From Darksidea phi (lineage: Eukaryota > Ascomycota > Dothideomycetes > Pleosporales > Lentitheciaceae), in NCBI GenBank assembly GCA_030770425.1, contig JASJFT010000281.1, positions 1,901 to 50,803 on the forward strand: 48,903 nucleotides of DNA, given 5' to 3'. Below, piece after piece: positions 24,900 to 38,615 of the stretch (position 1 is the first letter of the stretch; every line of letters begins with the position of its first letter). The translations under genes were made by a program, and so were the position numbers. Under the pieces are notes generated by a model, which did no database searches, was not told the origin of the DNA, and saw nothing but the letters and a program-made list of their open reading frames with translations.

Positions 24900-27809
24900 A
24901 TACTATATATTATCTTATCTAAAGATAGTAGATATTATAAGGTATATATTTATACTAATATATAAGATTTTTATTATATATTTAGTATCTTATTATTAAA
25001 AAGTTTATTTATATTAAGTAGTAAAACTCGCGCGTTAGAACTTATTACTATTAATAAAATTCGTTAATTATACGGAAGAAAAACTTTAATAGTAGCTAGA
25101 AAAGGCTTAAAAGACTTAAAACGAGCTTCTTAATAAGTTAGTAGAGGCTTAGATATAAGTATATTATTTAGAGAAGTAAAAAGTAATTCTTTATAAGAAG
25201 TTAGTAGTATAATCCTAGATACTAGAGGCTAAGCTAGATAAAGAGGAGACGAAGCTTCGATAACTAGAGTAGTAGAAGAATCTAGTAACCTCTTTAACTA
25301 CTCTAGATATTACTTATAATATTATAAATAATATTACTTCTTTTAATTTATTAAATACCTTTTATTATATTATAGATAATATTAATCTTCTTAACTTATT
25401 ATAAAGTAAACTTATTTTATCTCTAGATTTTCTTTAGAATTATAGCTTTAGTACTCTATAAGCTTTTTAAAATAATTAAGATTATCTTTAGATTTCTAGA
25501 TTTATTCCTATAGTTTTCTATTCTCGTCTATTCCCTACTATTAGATTAGATAATAGCTTTTTCTATTTCTAATATCCTTATCTAGGATTTCTTTTACTTT
25601 TTATTCTTTATTATCTTTTCTATATATATCTACTTCGTATACTACTAGTTTAGTATCTTATAATATTTTTTCTAATAAGCTAATATAGAATATAGGATAA
25701 ATTTTTATTTATAAAAGTAGTCTTAGTTAGTAGTTTATAGGTAAGACTTATTTCTTAATCTTATAAAATCCGATCTTAGTATAGTCTAGTTTACTATTAA
25801 GTCGCTTACTCTTAATATTTTTTCGTAGTAACTATACCTTTTCTCCCTCTTTAAAAGTAGGTACTTTCTTTTATTTTTTATTATAGTACTTACTTATTCT
25901 ATTTTAAAGAAATTCTATATTTTCTTTAAGCTATTAATATATTTATAGAATAATTTTTACTATTTCTTCTCTATTCTAACTATAGGATTAAAGTTATTTA
26001 GATTTCTTATATATTTCTAGTTTAATTCTATAGTTTATAAAGAAAGGTATTATCTTTATTATACTATATTACGAATTATTATATATAAATTATACTATAG
26101 ATAAAAGTATAATTTAATTATTCTAGTAGTAGTTTAGATAATATCTAAGGTATTATTCTACTATTTAATTTATTCGTTCTATTAGTCTATCTATCTATAA
26201 ATAGTACGCGGTTAATATATTATACTTAATTTCTAGTTTAGCTATAAGAGTTTACTAAAATTTTACTATAAATTTAATATCTTTATTTAAAATAATTTTA
26301 TCTACTATTCTATATTTACTAAATATATATCTTAGTAAGATATAAATAAGTTATTCTACTACTACTAGTATAATATTATAGAATACTTTTATTATTAATT
26401 TCTTAAAATATAGTAACTATATAATAAAGTCTATAGTAATAATCTTCTATAGTTCTTTTATATTTTCTATTAGTTATAGTATTTTATAAGGTATATATCT
26501 AGTATACTTATTATAGTAATAATCTATATATTCTAAAAGTATCTAGATAACTAGTTATCTTATATATAAAAATAATATATCTTTATTAATTATTTAAGGG
26601 TTTTCTCTACTCCTTAGTATCTAGATACTAGTATCTCGTAGTATTATCTAATAAATTCTTTTTATATTATCTTAGATATATAGACCTTTTAAAATATATA
26701 AATAATTCTATCTTTTTCTTAAATTACTCTTTAAATTTTATTTTATTTATTTATTACTTCTATAGTAGCTATATAGATCTATTAAGTCTATTTATTTTCT
26801 TCTAGTTTAAGTATTATCTCTTATATTTCTATTAACTTTAGATAGTTATAAGTAATTATTTCGTCTAATTATAGTTTAAGGATTACTATACTAGGTTTCT
26901 CTATTTCTTAGTAGTTAGGTCTCCTACTAAGCACGTCTACTTATTTATTTTCTAATCCCTTAGTATATATAATTCTAATATCGTAAGTTATAAGAGTTTA
27001 TATCTATTATATTTATCTTCTAATTAGAAATTTATTTATTAAGAATTCTATTAGATTCTTATAGTCTATATAAATTATAATAAAGTATTTAGATTCTTAT
27101 AGATTAGATCTCTATTTCTTTAAAACTTTAATAATTACTAATAATTCTTTATTATAAATATTATAGTTAAGTTCGGCTAGTAATATCTTTTATAAGAAGT
27201 AGTATATTAGTTTAAGGTTCTTCTTATTATCTTTCTATAGTAGTACTACTTCTATTATATAGTCTAATATATCTATTTTAATAATTAAGGGTTCTTTAAG
27301 GTTATATATCTTAATTATAGGTTTCTTAATAAATTATTCTTTAATCTTCTTAAAAGCTTATTAGTACTCTTTCTTTTATTTAAAGGATTAGTCTTTTCTT
27401 ATAAGTTATATAAGTAGTACTATTATTATACTCTACTATAGTATTAGTTTTTAGTAAAAGTTATAAAATCTTAGAAAAAATTATAGTTTTTTAAGATTTT
27501 TTAGTATAGACTATTCTTTAACCTTTTTAATTTATTATAGATTTATCTTAATTTCTTTTAATTTAATAATAAATTCTAGAAACTCTATTTTTTATATATA
27601 AAATTCGTATTTTCGTAAGTAAAGATATAGTTATACTTTCTTAAGTATTTATAGAACCTTCTTTATATATTCTTTATATTTCTTTTCTATTTTAGAATAG
27701 ATTAGAATATTATTAAGATATACTATTATAAACTAATCGAGATAGTTTTATAAGATATTATTAATCTATTTCTAGAATATTATAGATATATTAGTAAGTT
27801 TAAAAGATA
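24900..27809 (-). pseudogene. Element C: Pol remnant, 3' half
   Basis: The minus strand, read from 27809 downward, continues the reverse transcriptase after the B2 insertion: SFKLTN then NYLD.FIIVY then the catalytic box at 27720-27709 reading Y-L-N-N. Thumb, RNase H (LNYNIYNKELL-like, near 27180) and integrase (P.T-stop-NERI-like, about 26250-26150) follow. The two catalytic aspartates of the reverse transcriptase are asparagine and there are many stops. The remainder toward 24900 is low-confidence C-terminal region. Confidence 0.85.
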
Positions 27810-27814
27810 TTACT

Positions 27815-28082
27815 TATTACGACCCGTTTTCTAGATAACCTAGTTATTTTACTTATTTTCTATTTTAGTTAGTAGATTAGGTAATCCCGAGGATTAGTCT
27901 AATAGATAGTTAGCTTATTTAGTACGTTAAGTCCTATTTAGGTATAAGAACCCCCTATTCTTATATTCTTATAGCGCTATCTTAGAATAGCTTTAATATA
28001 CTAATTCTACTATTAGTTAATTAGAAGGCTATCTTAGCTATTATAACTCCTAGTTAATTATACTTAGTTCTAGGGTTCTATA
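27815..28082 (+). repeat. B2 5' LTR (268 bp)
   Basis: It begins TATTACGACCCG, the RIP version of a TGTTACGACC start common in fungal Gypsy elements, and ends TCTATA. Its partner is 35401-35668, differing mainly by transitions. Confidence 0.94.
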
Positions 28083-28092
28083 TTATTCTAAG

Positions 28093-28115
28093 ATCTCTAA
28101 TTTTTAATTAGAGAT
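28093..28115. other. Hairpin just inside the B2 5' LTR
   Basis: ATCTCTAATT and AATTAGAGAT form a perfect 10-bp stem with a three-base loop, 10 bases after the LTR. In an element leader this could affect priming or packaging, but in this AT-rich context it may be chance. Confidence 0.4.
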
Positions 28116-29299
28116 AGTAGCTAAATATTAACCTTCTAAAATCCTTAGAGGTCTACGGTACTTAGAGTAGATAGTATACGACGCTTCCTTAGATAAGTCT
28201 TAAAACTAACTACTTTAAGTCCTAATATTACTAGAGCGTTTAATATCTCTTTTAGAGAGAAGAGACCTATAAAAGTATTACGTAGGATTAAATCTATATT
28301 CTAAATCCTATAACTAACTTATCTTTATACGATTAACTAGATTATTAAATTAGTATAATAATAAGATAGTAGATACTAAGGACTAAGCTAGCCTTTTAAA
28401 GTCTAGTCTATTTAATAAATAATCCTTCTATTCTATCTCCCTATAGAAGAAAGATAAAGATAAGATATAAGTTATAAGCTAGATAATAAATATATAAGCT
28501 ACGAGTAGAACTTAAAGTAGGATTAAAAGCTAGAAGTCCTCTCCTAAGAAAGAAGTATACTAGTAAAAGCTAACTAAGGTCTATAAACTAACTCTTTTAA
28601 AGATATTTATTAATAAAGATATATATATTAACCCCTATATTCTTAAAACTATCTTTCTCTCTTAAGAAGAGAATATAAGTAAAGATAGTCTTAAAGAGAA
28701 GATTAATAAGTATACTAAAAGGGTTAAATTACTTAAAGGAGAAAATAGATTTTAAATCCTCTACCTAATAAATATAGAAGAATAGAAAGAACTCCTAGAC
28801 TATAATATAGTTCGAAATATACTAACTATCTAGGAGAGGCCCGACTTAATTATTAATACTTTAATAAATAATAGTCTCTATCTTATTATAGCTAAAAGGC
28901 TAGCGTATACTATAGAAGTAAATATAATTAGTAGAAACGTCTTTATAAATACTATAGCCGATAAGTTTAATTAATTAGTTAAGAAAAGAAATAACTATAG
29001 AAGATAAGTTAAAAAGCTATAAGAAGAGCTCTAATAAGTCTAAAAAACTATAAGTAGGTAGTAAAGTTTAGAGAAAGATCTTAAGTAGTCCTTTCCTATA
29101 ATTATTTATACTAAGACCGGACTTATAGTTCTTTTTTAGTATAATCCTAAGTCTACTCTTAAGACTCTACTATTATAATATAACCCTAATAATAGATAAG
29201 ATATAAAGAAGGTAGGACTCCCCTTTATAATAGTATAACTAAATAACTTAAATATTAGTCTCTAAAGAACCCCTCTTATTTATTATATTCTATCTTAAA

Positions 29300-32200
29300 C
29301 CCCTAGACTTCTAGGAAGGTTTTAATAGGATTTAATTTAGTATCTAACCTTCTAAATAAGCTTTCTACGAAAGAAGCTAACTATTAAACTAATTATATTC
29401 CTAGATCTAATATAGACTTCTCTATTTAATAAGAACTATTATAAGTATCTATTAGAATTAGATATATTACTCTTTATTATAAAGAAAATAAAAAAAGCTT
29501 TTACTTTTTACCCTAGCGCCTATTCTATAAGATTTCTATTAGCTTTACTAGAGTTTATAACTATTATCTTAGATAATAGAATATAGGTCCTTATTTAGAA
29601 GAAGAATATTATAGAGAATTACTAAAGTAATTTCTTATAAACCTTTAGCTCCTAGAAGACTACGTTCTACCTCGATTCTATTTTATTTAAAAATAACGAA
29701 GAGTTTAAGCTAAAGAACTAGCTTTATAATATAAAATAGAAACTTACTATTAATAAGAACTAGTACGTATAAGAAACCTTCTAATAAATAGCTAAGATCT
29801 ACTAAGTCTATATTATATTCTAACTAGTAGACCTAGTAAAAGATTATATTTAGATATAGTTAAATTCTAGAAAAGAAGAAGTAGACTTCGTATTTAATAT
29901 AAATCTATTAGAATATATTAAGAAATACTATAAAAATTCCTATATAAAGAAGAAGGTAAAAGTTAAATTCTACTAACTATATATAAATATATTTAGTAAA
30001 GTTAATAACTTTATTAAGAATTTTAAGTATCTAATAATAAAGGTTTACCTATCTTATTATTAATAAAATAAGGAATTTATAAATAAGCTCTACTTTAAGC
30101 TAAAAAATAAGGTAGATCTATTTAATAATAGTAATTCTACCTTTAATAAGCTCTATAAATATATAACTTTAACTAATAGAATATTACTTAAAAATAACTA
30201 GTACTAAAAGACCTAACTTATCTAAAGTAACTAATTAGCTATTTCTAAGAAAAAGTAGCTAATTATAAGTAGACTCTTTTTTAATAAGTTAGAAAAGAAG
30301 CTTATTTACTTTAAAGACGTTTCTAAGCTTTATAACTACTCTTTTAAGAAGTATAAAAAGTAAGACTATTACTTTAACTATAGGAAAAGAAATAAATAGT
30401 AAAATTACTCTAACTATATTATATATAAAATAATATAGAATATTATAAAAGTAAAAGTTAATACTATCTTTCTTAATAATTCTAAGGAAGGAGCTTATTT
30501 AGACTTTCTATATAAAGAGGAAAGTAGTTTAGAGTATAACTCTAATACCTCTTCTATAGTATTAAAAAATAAAAGCTACTAAGAGAGGACTCCTCCTTAG
30601 CGGCTTATATAAGAGTAATTAAACCCCTTAATTATTAATAACTTATTAAGATACTATAACTCGTTAATTTAAAATTATTTATACTTTCTATTTAATTTAT
30701 AGTAAATAGCCTAGCTATATAACTAAGGGGATTAGTAGATAGTAGTACTAGTACGTATCTATTAGTCTACTTTAAATATTTAAAGATAGTAAAGAAAAAG
30801 TTAAAGTCTATCTTCTATTAACTAAAGAAATTAATCCCTCTTAATAAGTTTAATAGGAAATATAATTATTTAGTTAATATAGTTATCTAAGCTAATCTAT
30901 TAATCTAAAAAAAGAATATACCTATTTAATTTCTCTTCTATAAGCTTAGGTATTATAATATAATATTTAGAAGAAAATTCTTTAAATAAACTTAATTCTT
31001 AATTAACTATTATAACTAGACTTTATACTAGCTAGATAATATTCTAAAGTAGATAAAATATAACCTAACTACTATAAGAAAGCTAGATCTAAAGCTAGAG
31101 TTAGAATACTAGAATAATACTTTATATTATAATAATCTAATTAATTAGTAGATTAAAGTATAGAAGAAGACCTACTTACTTAGAAAGGATTTAATACTTA
31201 GTTTAAAGATTTCTATTAAAGCCCTTATAATTCTCTAGGAGAAGATCTACGAGTTTACTAAAGCCCTACTATAGATAATAAAGGACTAGTAAATTACTTC
31301 TAAGAAAATATAGAAGAATATAGATAGTAATATTAATAATAGTTTAAGGAGTATTAAATCTAAGAAAAGTTAATAAGGTCGCTAAAAAATAATAGAAAGA
31401 AAAAGAAAGTAATATCTATTTCTAATAACCTATTAGAGTAAGCTACTAGTAATAAGTTCGATATATATTTTCTTAAACCTTTTAATATATAAAAGCTTAT
31501 AGATAAGAAAGAGGTTATACTAGAAGCTACTAGTCTATATAAAGTTAACTTATTAATTAAAGATAAATAATTAAAAGAGTTAGTAGAATAGAATATATAA
31601 GATATAATAATAAAGAAGCTCTTTTATAAAAGTTATATAGAAGCTATCCTAGACTACTTCTCTAAGGTTAACTTAAATAAGCTATCCTCTAAAAGAAAGA
31701 ATATCGACTATAAAATTATTCTTAAGAATAATATAAGTAAATTTAGTATAAGCCTACTCTATAATATATCCCTTAAATATTTAAAGCTATTAAAAGTTTA
31801 CTTAAAAGAGTATCTAAAAAAAGACTTTATTATAATTAGTAATACTAACTTTATCTTACCCGTTCTATTTATTAAGAAGCTAGGAGGGGGGTAGAGGTTC
31901 TACGTCGACTATTAAAAAATTAATATAGTTATAAAAAAGAATATTATAACTATTCTTTTAATTAAAGAAATACTAATATAACTTTTTAAAGTAAAAGTAT
32001 TTACTAAGCTAGATATATATTAGATCTTTTATTATATTAGACTAGATCTTAATATAAAAGATCTTATAACTTTTAAAATATAATATAAGAATTATAAATA
32101 TTATATTCTATTCTTTAGACTATATAATAGACTAATAACCTTTTAATATTATATTAATTAAGTACTTAAGAATAAAATCGACGAGATCTATACTACTTAT

Positions 32201-34990
32201 ATAGATAATATTTTAATCTACTTAGAAGATCCTCTTAAGTACGAGAAATATATAAGTAAAATTCTAAATAAGCTTAAAAAGACTAGACTATAAGTCGATA
32301 TTAAAAAGAGTAAGTTTATAGTTATCGAGGTAAAATTTTTAAATTTTATTATTAATACTAAAGGAATCTATATAGACCCTAATAAGATAGTAGCTATTAA
32401 AGATTAGAAAGAATCTATAATTCTAAAAGAACTATAAGCTTATTTAGGCTTCTATAACTACTACTATAAGTAGCTAAAAGATTATAGTCGTATAGTCCGC
32501 CCGCTTACCTAACTACTATAAAAGAGAAAATTCTATACCTTCGAGCCTAAAGAGTAGATTATATTTAAAAAAAGTAAAATATTATTATATTTAAATATTA
32601 TTATAAGATATTACTTATTCTACTATAGAACCTATATAGAAACTAACGCGAGTAATAATATTTTAGTAGATATCTTTATATAGCTCTAAGATAATAAAAT
32701 CTAATAATCTATAGTTTACTTTATAAAGATAATAAAGTTTATAGAAATAAACTATAAGATCTATAATAAAGAGATACTTATAGTTATAAGAGGTTTAAAT
32801 AAATAAAGGGCTTAGCTTATAGGATTATAACTAAATAAACCCTTTTAAATTATTACTAATTACTAAATACTAGAGTATTTCTTAACTAAGTATAAACTAA
32901 CTCTATAATAGGCTTACTAGGCCGAGAAGCTTATAAACTACTACTATACTATTTATTATTACCCCAGAACTACTAATATTATTATAGATATTCTCTCTTA
33001 AAAATAGAAGAAGTTAAAAACTTAGAAGGAAAAAGATAAAGTTATTAGAACTTATATCTTTATCCCCTCTAAATAGACCTCTACTATAATAACTATCTTA
33101 ATAGCTACTACTAATACCTAGAATCCTAAGTATAAAATTAAAGCTTATTCTTATTTACTTCTTAACTATATACTTTACGAAAATTATATATATATAGTAC
33201 TTAAATTAGAGTAAGAGTTAGTCTATTAAGAATATAAGTACCTATCTTTAACCCTATTTAGACTTCTCCTCTAAAAAGAGAAGTTAGTAGTACTTAAAAT
33301 AGGGTTTTTTAAGATCTATTTTATTTAAGTAGTATATACTATATAAATTACTACTTATCTAGATATAAAGAAAATTATTAAACTTCTAAAAAATCTATAC
33401 TATTAGGGTATAATAAGTAAGGATATAAAATATTATATAAGAAATTATAAGTAGTACTAATAAAGTTATAAATTTTAAAATAAGACTCTAAGCCTTCTTA
33501 AATTACTTTTTATATCTAAGAGGGTATAAAAAGATATCTTTATAAACTTTAAAAGCTTCTTAAAGAATTATAAGGAATATAATAATATATTTATAATAAT
33601 ATATAGATTATTAAAATATACTTTCTTATTACTCTACTTTAAGACTACTACTACTAAAGATATAGCTACTCTCTACTATATATATATATAGCGAGTCTTT
33701 AGTCCCCTATATACTATAATTTTAAATTAAGATCTATAGTTTATATTAGACTTTATAAAAGAATTATATAGATTTATAAAAATTAACTAATTATAATCTA
33801 TAGTCTACTATTTATAGACTAATAGTAATATAGAAGTTTTTAATTAATAGTTAAACTAATAATTACGCCTCTTTATAAACTTTTATTAGGATAACTAGTC
33901 TAATCTTCTACCTAGTATAGACTAGATCTAGGTAATTCTTCTATATAATATAATAGGATTTTTTCTATTTAAGATCGAATTTAGCTATAAGACTTATTAC
34001 TACTAGGACTAGTAAGAACGCGTCTATAAATCTTCTAAATTACTAGATAATATAACTATATAAATAGTTTAAGAGTTTATAAAAATCTAAACTAATATAA
34101 TCTAATAGGTTTATAACTACGTCTAAGCTAATATTATAATAGTTTAGAAAGTCTAAAGCTAATAAGCTAATAAAAAACGCTACCCTCTAGATTTTAATAT
34201 AGAAGATTAAGTCTATATTATACCTAAAAGATTTACTACCTTAAGACTAAGTCTAAAATTAGACTAATAAATATACGAATCTTATTTTATTATTAGCTAA
34301 AGATATAGCTTCTATATAGTCTAGCTACCCTCTTATATAAAAATATATAATATTTTCTATATAGATAGATTATATAAAGCTATATAAGATCTATTACTTA
34401 ATTAAGTACTCTCTAAAGAACTAGCTATAGAAGTAAATAGATATTCTAAGTAGCTAATAGCCCGTATTCTTAATAGTTAGATCGTTTATAGTAAGCTCTA
34501 TTATTAAATAAAATAGATAGACTATAATCTAGACCTAATCTATTATCTAGTAAGCGATTTTATAAATACGGTCTAAAAAGTAAAAGAGTTCTATAATAAG
34601 TATCCTAATAAGCTAAATCTATCTAAACGGCTAGTCTAGTAGCTAGAAGCTATATTATAAGATAAATTTCTTAGCCCCTAGCTAGAAGACGAGGTACTAG
34701 TTAAGATAGGAATCTAGAAAAATCGCTAATATTAAGTATAAGCCTCCGCTCTTTATAATCCGCCGAAATAGATAACGTAATATTTAAAGTTTAAAGTAAT
34801 TACCTCTAGGCTTAAGGTATCTTTTCTTTATAGTTTATTAAAATAGGTAGTATATAATCTAGAGCTTATAGTAATTACTTTTAAGCTTAGAGTTTCTCTT
34901 TTTTATAATCTACTAAAATAGGTAGTATAATACTTAAAGTTTATAGTAATTACCTCTAAGCTTAGAGTACCCCCCTATAGTCTTACTTTA
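29300..34990 (+). pseudogene. B2: Gag-Pol remnant
   Basis: Readable plus-strand order: a Gag region with a zinc-knuckle-like segment (30331-30369, Cys and His positions now Tyr); reverse transcriptase from about 31480 with FTKL and the catalytic box at 32198-32209 reading Y-I-D-N; a connecting L-K-E-L..YLGF-like block near 32440; RNase H near 32650-32850 (ITD/ALEYFLTK type); integrase from about 33650 (KELYRF, then NSNIEVFN where families have a TDGQTERVN-like motif, near 33820); and a chromodomain-like segment about 34460-34650 (KLYY, then KVKEFYNKYPNK). Stops are dense and the second catalytic aspartate is lost. Confidence 0.87.
34751..34975 (+). repeat. Three 75-bp tandem repeats in the B2 C-terminal tail
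   Basis: Units start at 34751, 34826 and 34901 at an exact 75-bp period (25 codons), ending with a shared C-TTA-RGT stretch. B1 has two. The period is in frame with Pol, so the tail would have had a 25-residue repeat rich in Leu, Ile and Val. Confidence 0.85.
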
Positions 34991-35400
34991 TTACGGGTAG
35001 AAATATAAAAGGAGTAAGTCTTACTTTCTAGTAGGACTATATATATATAACTTCTAGGTAATATAAAAAACTAAGTTACTAGTATTCTCTTATATATTCT
35101 ATAATACCCTTTAGATATATTAAGCGCGTTATATAGTATATATATTAGAAAAATATTTTTTAAATAATAATTTATATAGTAAAATAAGTAGATATATATA
35201 AGACTATATAATATTAATATACTCTAAGAACGATCTAAAGGGTACTAGTTAAATTATTTTTCGAGTAGGAAGTAATAGATATAGATATCTATCTATCTCT
35301 TTATCTCTTCTCCTTCTCCTCTCTCCCCTAAAAGCGTTTTTTTTTAATTATTCGTTTACTAGGCCCTTAAGAATAAGACCTTATTCTAGAAGAAAGATAA

Positions 35401-35668
35401 TATTATAATCTATTCCCTAGGTAACCTAGTTATTTTACTTATTTTCTATTTTAGTTAGTAGATTAGGTAATCTCGAGGATTAGTCTAATAGATAGTTAGT
35501 TTATTTAGTGCGTTAAGCCCTATTTAGATATAAGAACCCCCCGTTCTTATATCCTTATAGCGCTATCTTAGAATAGCTTTAATATACCAATTCTACTATT
35601 AGTTAATTAGAAGGCTACCTTAACTATTATAACTTCTAGTTAATTATACTTAGTCCTAGAGTCCTATA
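35401..35668 (+). repeat. B2 3' LTR (268 bp)
   Basis: It matches 27815-28082 end to end. The purine tract AGAAGAAAGATAA directly upstream fits the plus-strand polypurine primer. TTACT follows at 35669. Confidence 0.94.
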
Positions 35669-35673
35669 TTACT

Positions 35674-38615
35674 TAGTATTTATATAATCCTTTCTTAGTT
35701 CTAAAAGTTATCTTCTACTTTTTATCTTTCTTAATTCGGATCTAGTAGTATATATTTTAGATATCTAGTTATATAAACTATTTAACTTTTCTTAATTAGT
35801 CTTATATTTCCGATATTAGAGGTAGAGAATATTAATTCTTAATTATAATATTATTAAGTATTTAGTAATCGATATATAGTTATAGTTCTATAGTACCCTT
35901 CTTAGATATAAAGAGAACTAGGTATTTTATAAATAAATTTAAATATTAAATATATCTTTTTATAAGATTATCTTTAAGATATTTTACTATAATTCTCTTT
36001 TTTTCTTTAGTTAACTTATAGATTAGTTTAAATCCTAGAGTTTTTTCTTCTTATAGTAGAATCGTATAGTCCTAGGACTAGTACTAGAATAAACTCTTCT
36101 TAGATTCTTTAAATAATTCTTTCTATTCCCTATAGTATTCTAGAATATTATAATCTTCTTAGATCGTGTTAGCTCTTTTTTATAGAAATATTATTTATTA
36201 ATTTAACTATTAGATACGTAGATTAGCTTCTTATAGCTATAATATTTCTAAGATTATATCTTAGTCTTCTAATATCTCTATAATATCAAGTATCTTATTT
36301 TTCTTTTTCTAGTTATATAGGCTAAGCTTACCTCTAGTTTTATATATTATAGGTTTATTAAAGGGTTCTCCTTTAATAGTATATATAATACTAAGGTATT
36401 ATTTCTTTTATTAAGGAATCTTTTTTTATTAGACGAAGTTCTTACTAATAAAGTTCTATATAGCTCTACTATTAATTAAAATAGTAATTATTTTTTCTTA
36501 ATAGGTTTCTTAAAGATAGATATAGTCCTATTCTCTAGTTTCTTAGATTCTTATTTTCTTAGACTAATATTTTATATTAATTTTAGTCTAAATATACTTT
36601 AGGTATTTATTTTCTAGATATTTATACTATAGTCTTCCTAGAATATAGTTTAATAGTAGAAGTAGTCCTAGTATAATTCTAATATATCCTTTTTATTACT
36701 AGTTTTTAGATTACTATTATCTATATATTACCTCTAGTATAATTACTTAGGTAATTCTTTTATTATAGTCCTTTACTAGGTAGTAGTTATTTTTTTATTT
36801 TACTTTCTTATAGAGTCTATACTCTTTTTATATATATAAGACCTATATAATCTTAAAGTATACTAGATATCTTATTTTATATTATAGATTATTCTCTAAA
36901 TCGACCTTATATCTTTAATTATTATATTTTATAAAGATTATTCTTATAGAAATCTATTATTTAATTACTATATACTATAGTTATTCTTTATTAACTATCT
37001 TCGTAATATATTATATTTCTTTCTAGATTTCTTAATTAGATATAAGATCTATAATAATAAAGTTCTATTTAACCTATTATTTAAAATCTTTAAATAGTTA
37101 ATATATTAGGTAAGATCTAGACTATTTCTTATAGATCTCTTATATTATTATAGGTATTATAGTTTTCTCTATAAACTATAAGACTTAAGTATATATTATA
37201 TTAAGTTCTAATATTAGTCCTATTTCTTCTTTAAATAGTTAAATTATTTATAAATATTTAGTATTCTTATATATTATAACTAGATTTTTATTTTCTAGTT
37301 CTAAGAACTTATTACTATTATTAACTATTTATAATAATATATCTAGAATATTATTAAAGTCTTTCTACTCTATAGATAAGCCTTCCTTAGGTACTTCTTC
37401 TTATACTTTTAATAAGAATAAAACTCTCCTTTAAGACTTCTAAGTCGTAGCTACTTATTATTTCTATAGTTAATAGCTAGTATTTAACTTAACTTTATAG
37501 TACGTTTTATACTAGTCGTATATATAAGTCGTCTAATATATAGTATTATATTCTTATATTATAGCTACTCTATCCCTTTTACCCTACTAACTATATTAGG
37601 ATTTCTCTTTTCTTAAACTTAACCTATAATCTTTTACTAGGTATTCTTACTTTTTATACTTAAAATATACTTATTTTTTATAAAACTCTTATTTCTTAAA
37701 GTTTTATTTCTCTTTCTTAGGTTCTAAACTAGCCTCTAGGACTATTATCTCTAGTCTATAGTATTTTTCTTCTTTCTTCTTTTCGTAGAATCTAATCTTC
37801 CTCTTTCTTTCTAAGTTTTAGAGATAGAGGTTATCGTCGATCTTAATAGCTTATTTAATTAGTCCTCTTATAATCTAGGGTTACTTTATCTAAATTATTT
37901 CGTAATAGATATAATTTTTTAGTTCTTTATAGTATTATAATATAAGAGCTACCTTTTCTTATTAGATCTTTATAGTAAGTTATTTAAACTTAGATATATA
38001 AGTTATAGTAAATTTTATCTATCTAAGATATATAATTTTTTATTCTACTAATTTTTTTAAATTAATATCTTTAAAAGTAATATATAATTTATTCTTAAAG
38101 TACTTATAACTTAAGAAGATAGTCTTTATTTTATTACTCTACTAAGCCTCTAGTAGTTATAGTTATTTATTTAAATATATCTCGAACTAAGTAATAACTT
38201 TTCCTATAAACTAAGCTATTATAAATAATACTTTATTACTTTTAATAAGTAGTTTTATTTTATTAAGGTTAAGGTAGATTACTATATTAGCTAGGAATCC
38301 TTTAAGTTTTAATCTCATTCTATTAAACTTCTTTAATTTTTTAAACTTTAATAGTTTACTTATATATCTTTAAAGTTAGATAGTTAACTCTATAAACTAA
38401 GTTTTTAATATATCCTCTCTCTTCTTAAATATATACTAATTCTTAATAACTCTTTTAAAATTTTCTATAGTTATACTATCTTTTAGGGAACTAAATTTCC
38501 TATAGCTTTCTATCTTAGAGGATTTAGTCTAAGTTAGTAGCTATACTACTCTACTTTATCGAGTTTCTTCTCCTACTATTATAGTTAGCTATTTCTACCT
38601 ACTAGATAGTTAAGG
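35674..38615 (-). pseudogene. Element C: Gag, protease and N-terminal reverse transcriptase remnant
   Basis: This is the 5' half of C in element sense, read from 38615 downward. Near 35674-35700 the minus strand reads GLYKY before the B2 insertion, which is the middle of a Gypsy reverse transcriptase. Upstream (36000-38600) should be Gag and protease; stops are so dense that I assign no individual domain. No CA- or TG-rich island is present, apart from a few isolated steps. Confidence 0.75.

Larger units (their letters stand above)
27815..35668 (+). mobile_element. Gypsy copy B2, full length, nested in element C
   Basis: LTRs of 268 bp (27815-28082 and 35401-35668) and duplicated TTACT (27810-27814 and 35669-35673) bound it. 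It is 7.85 kb, plus strand. It inserted into the reverse transcriptase of C between the GLY.Y-V and SFKLTN segments, which join when B2 is removed. Inside are a leader, Gag, protease region, reverse transcriptase, RNase H, integrase, chromodomain-like segment, a repeat-bearing tail and a purine tract before the 3' LTR. It is the reference for split copy B1 and one of the youngest insertions in the stack. Confidence 0.95.
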
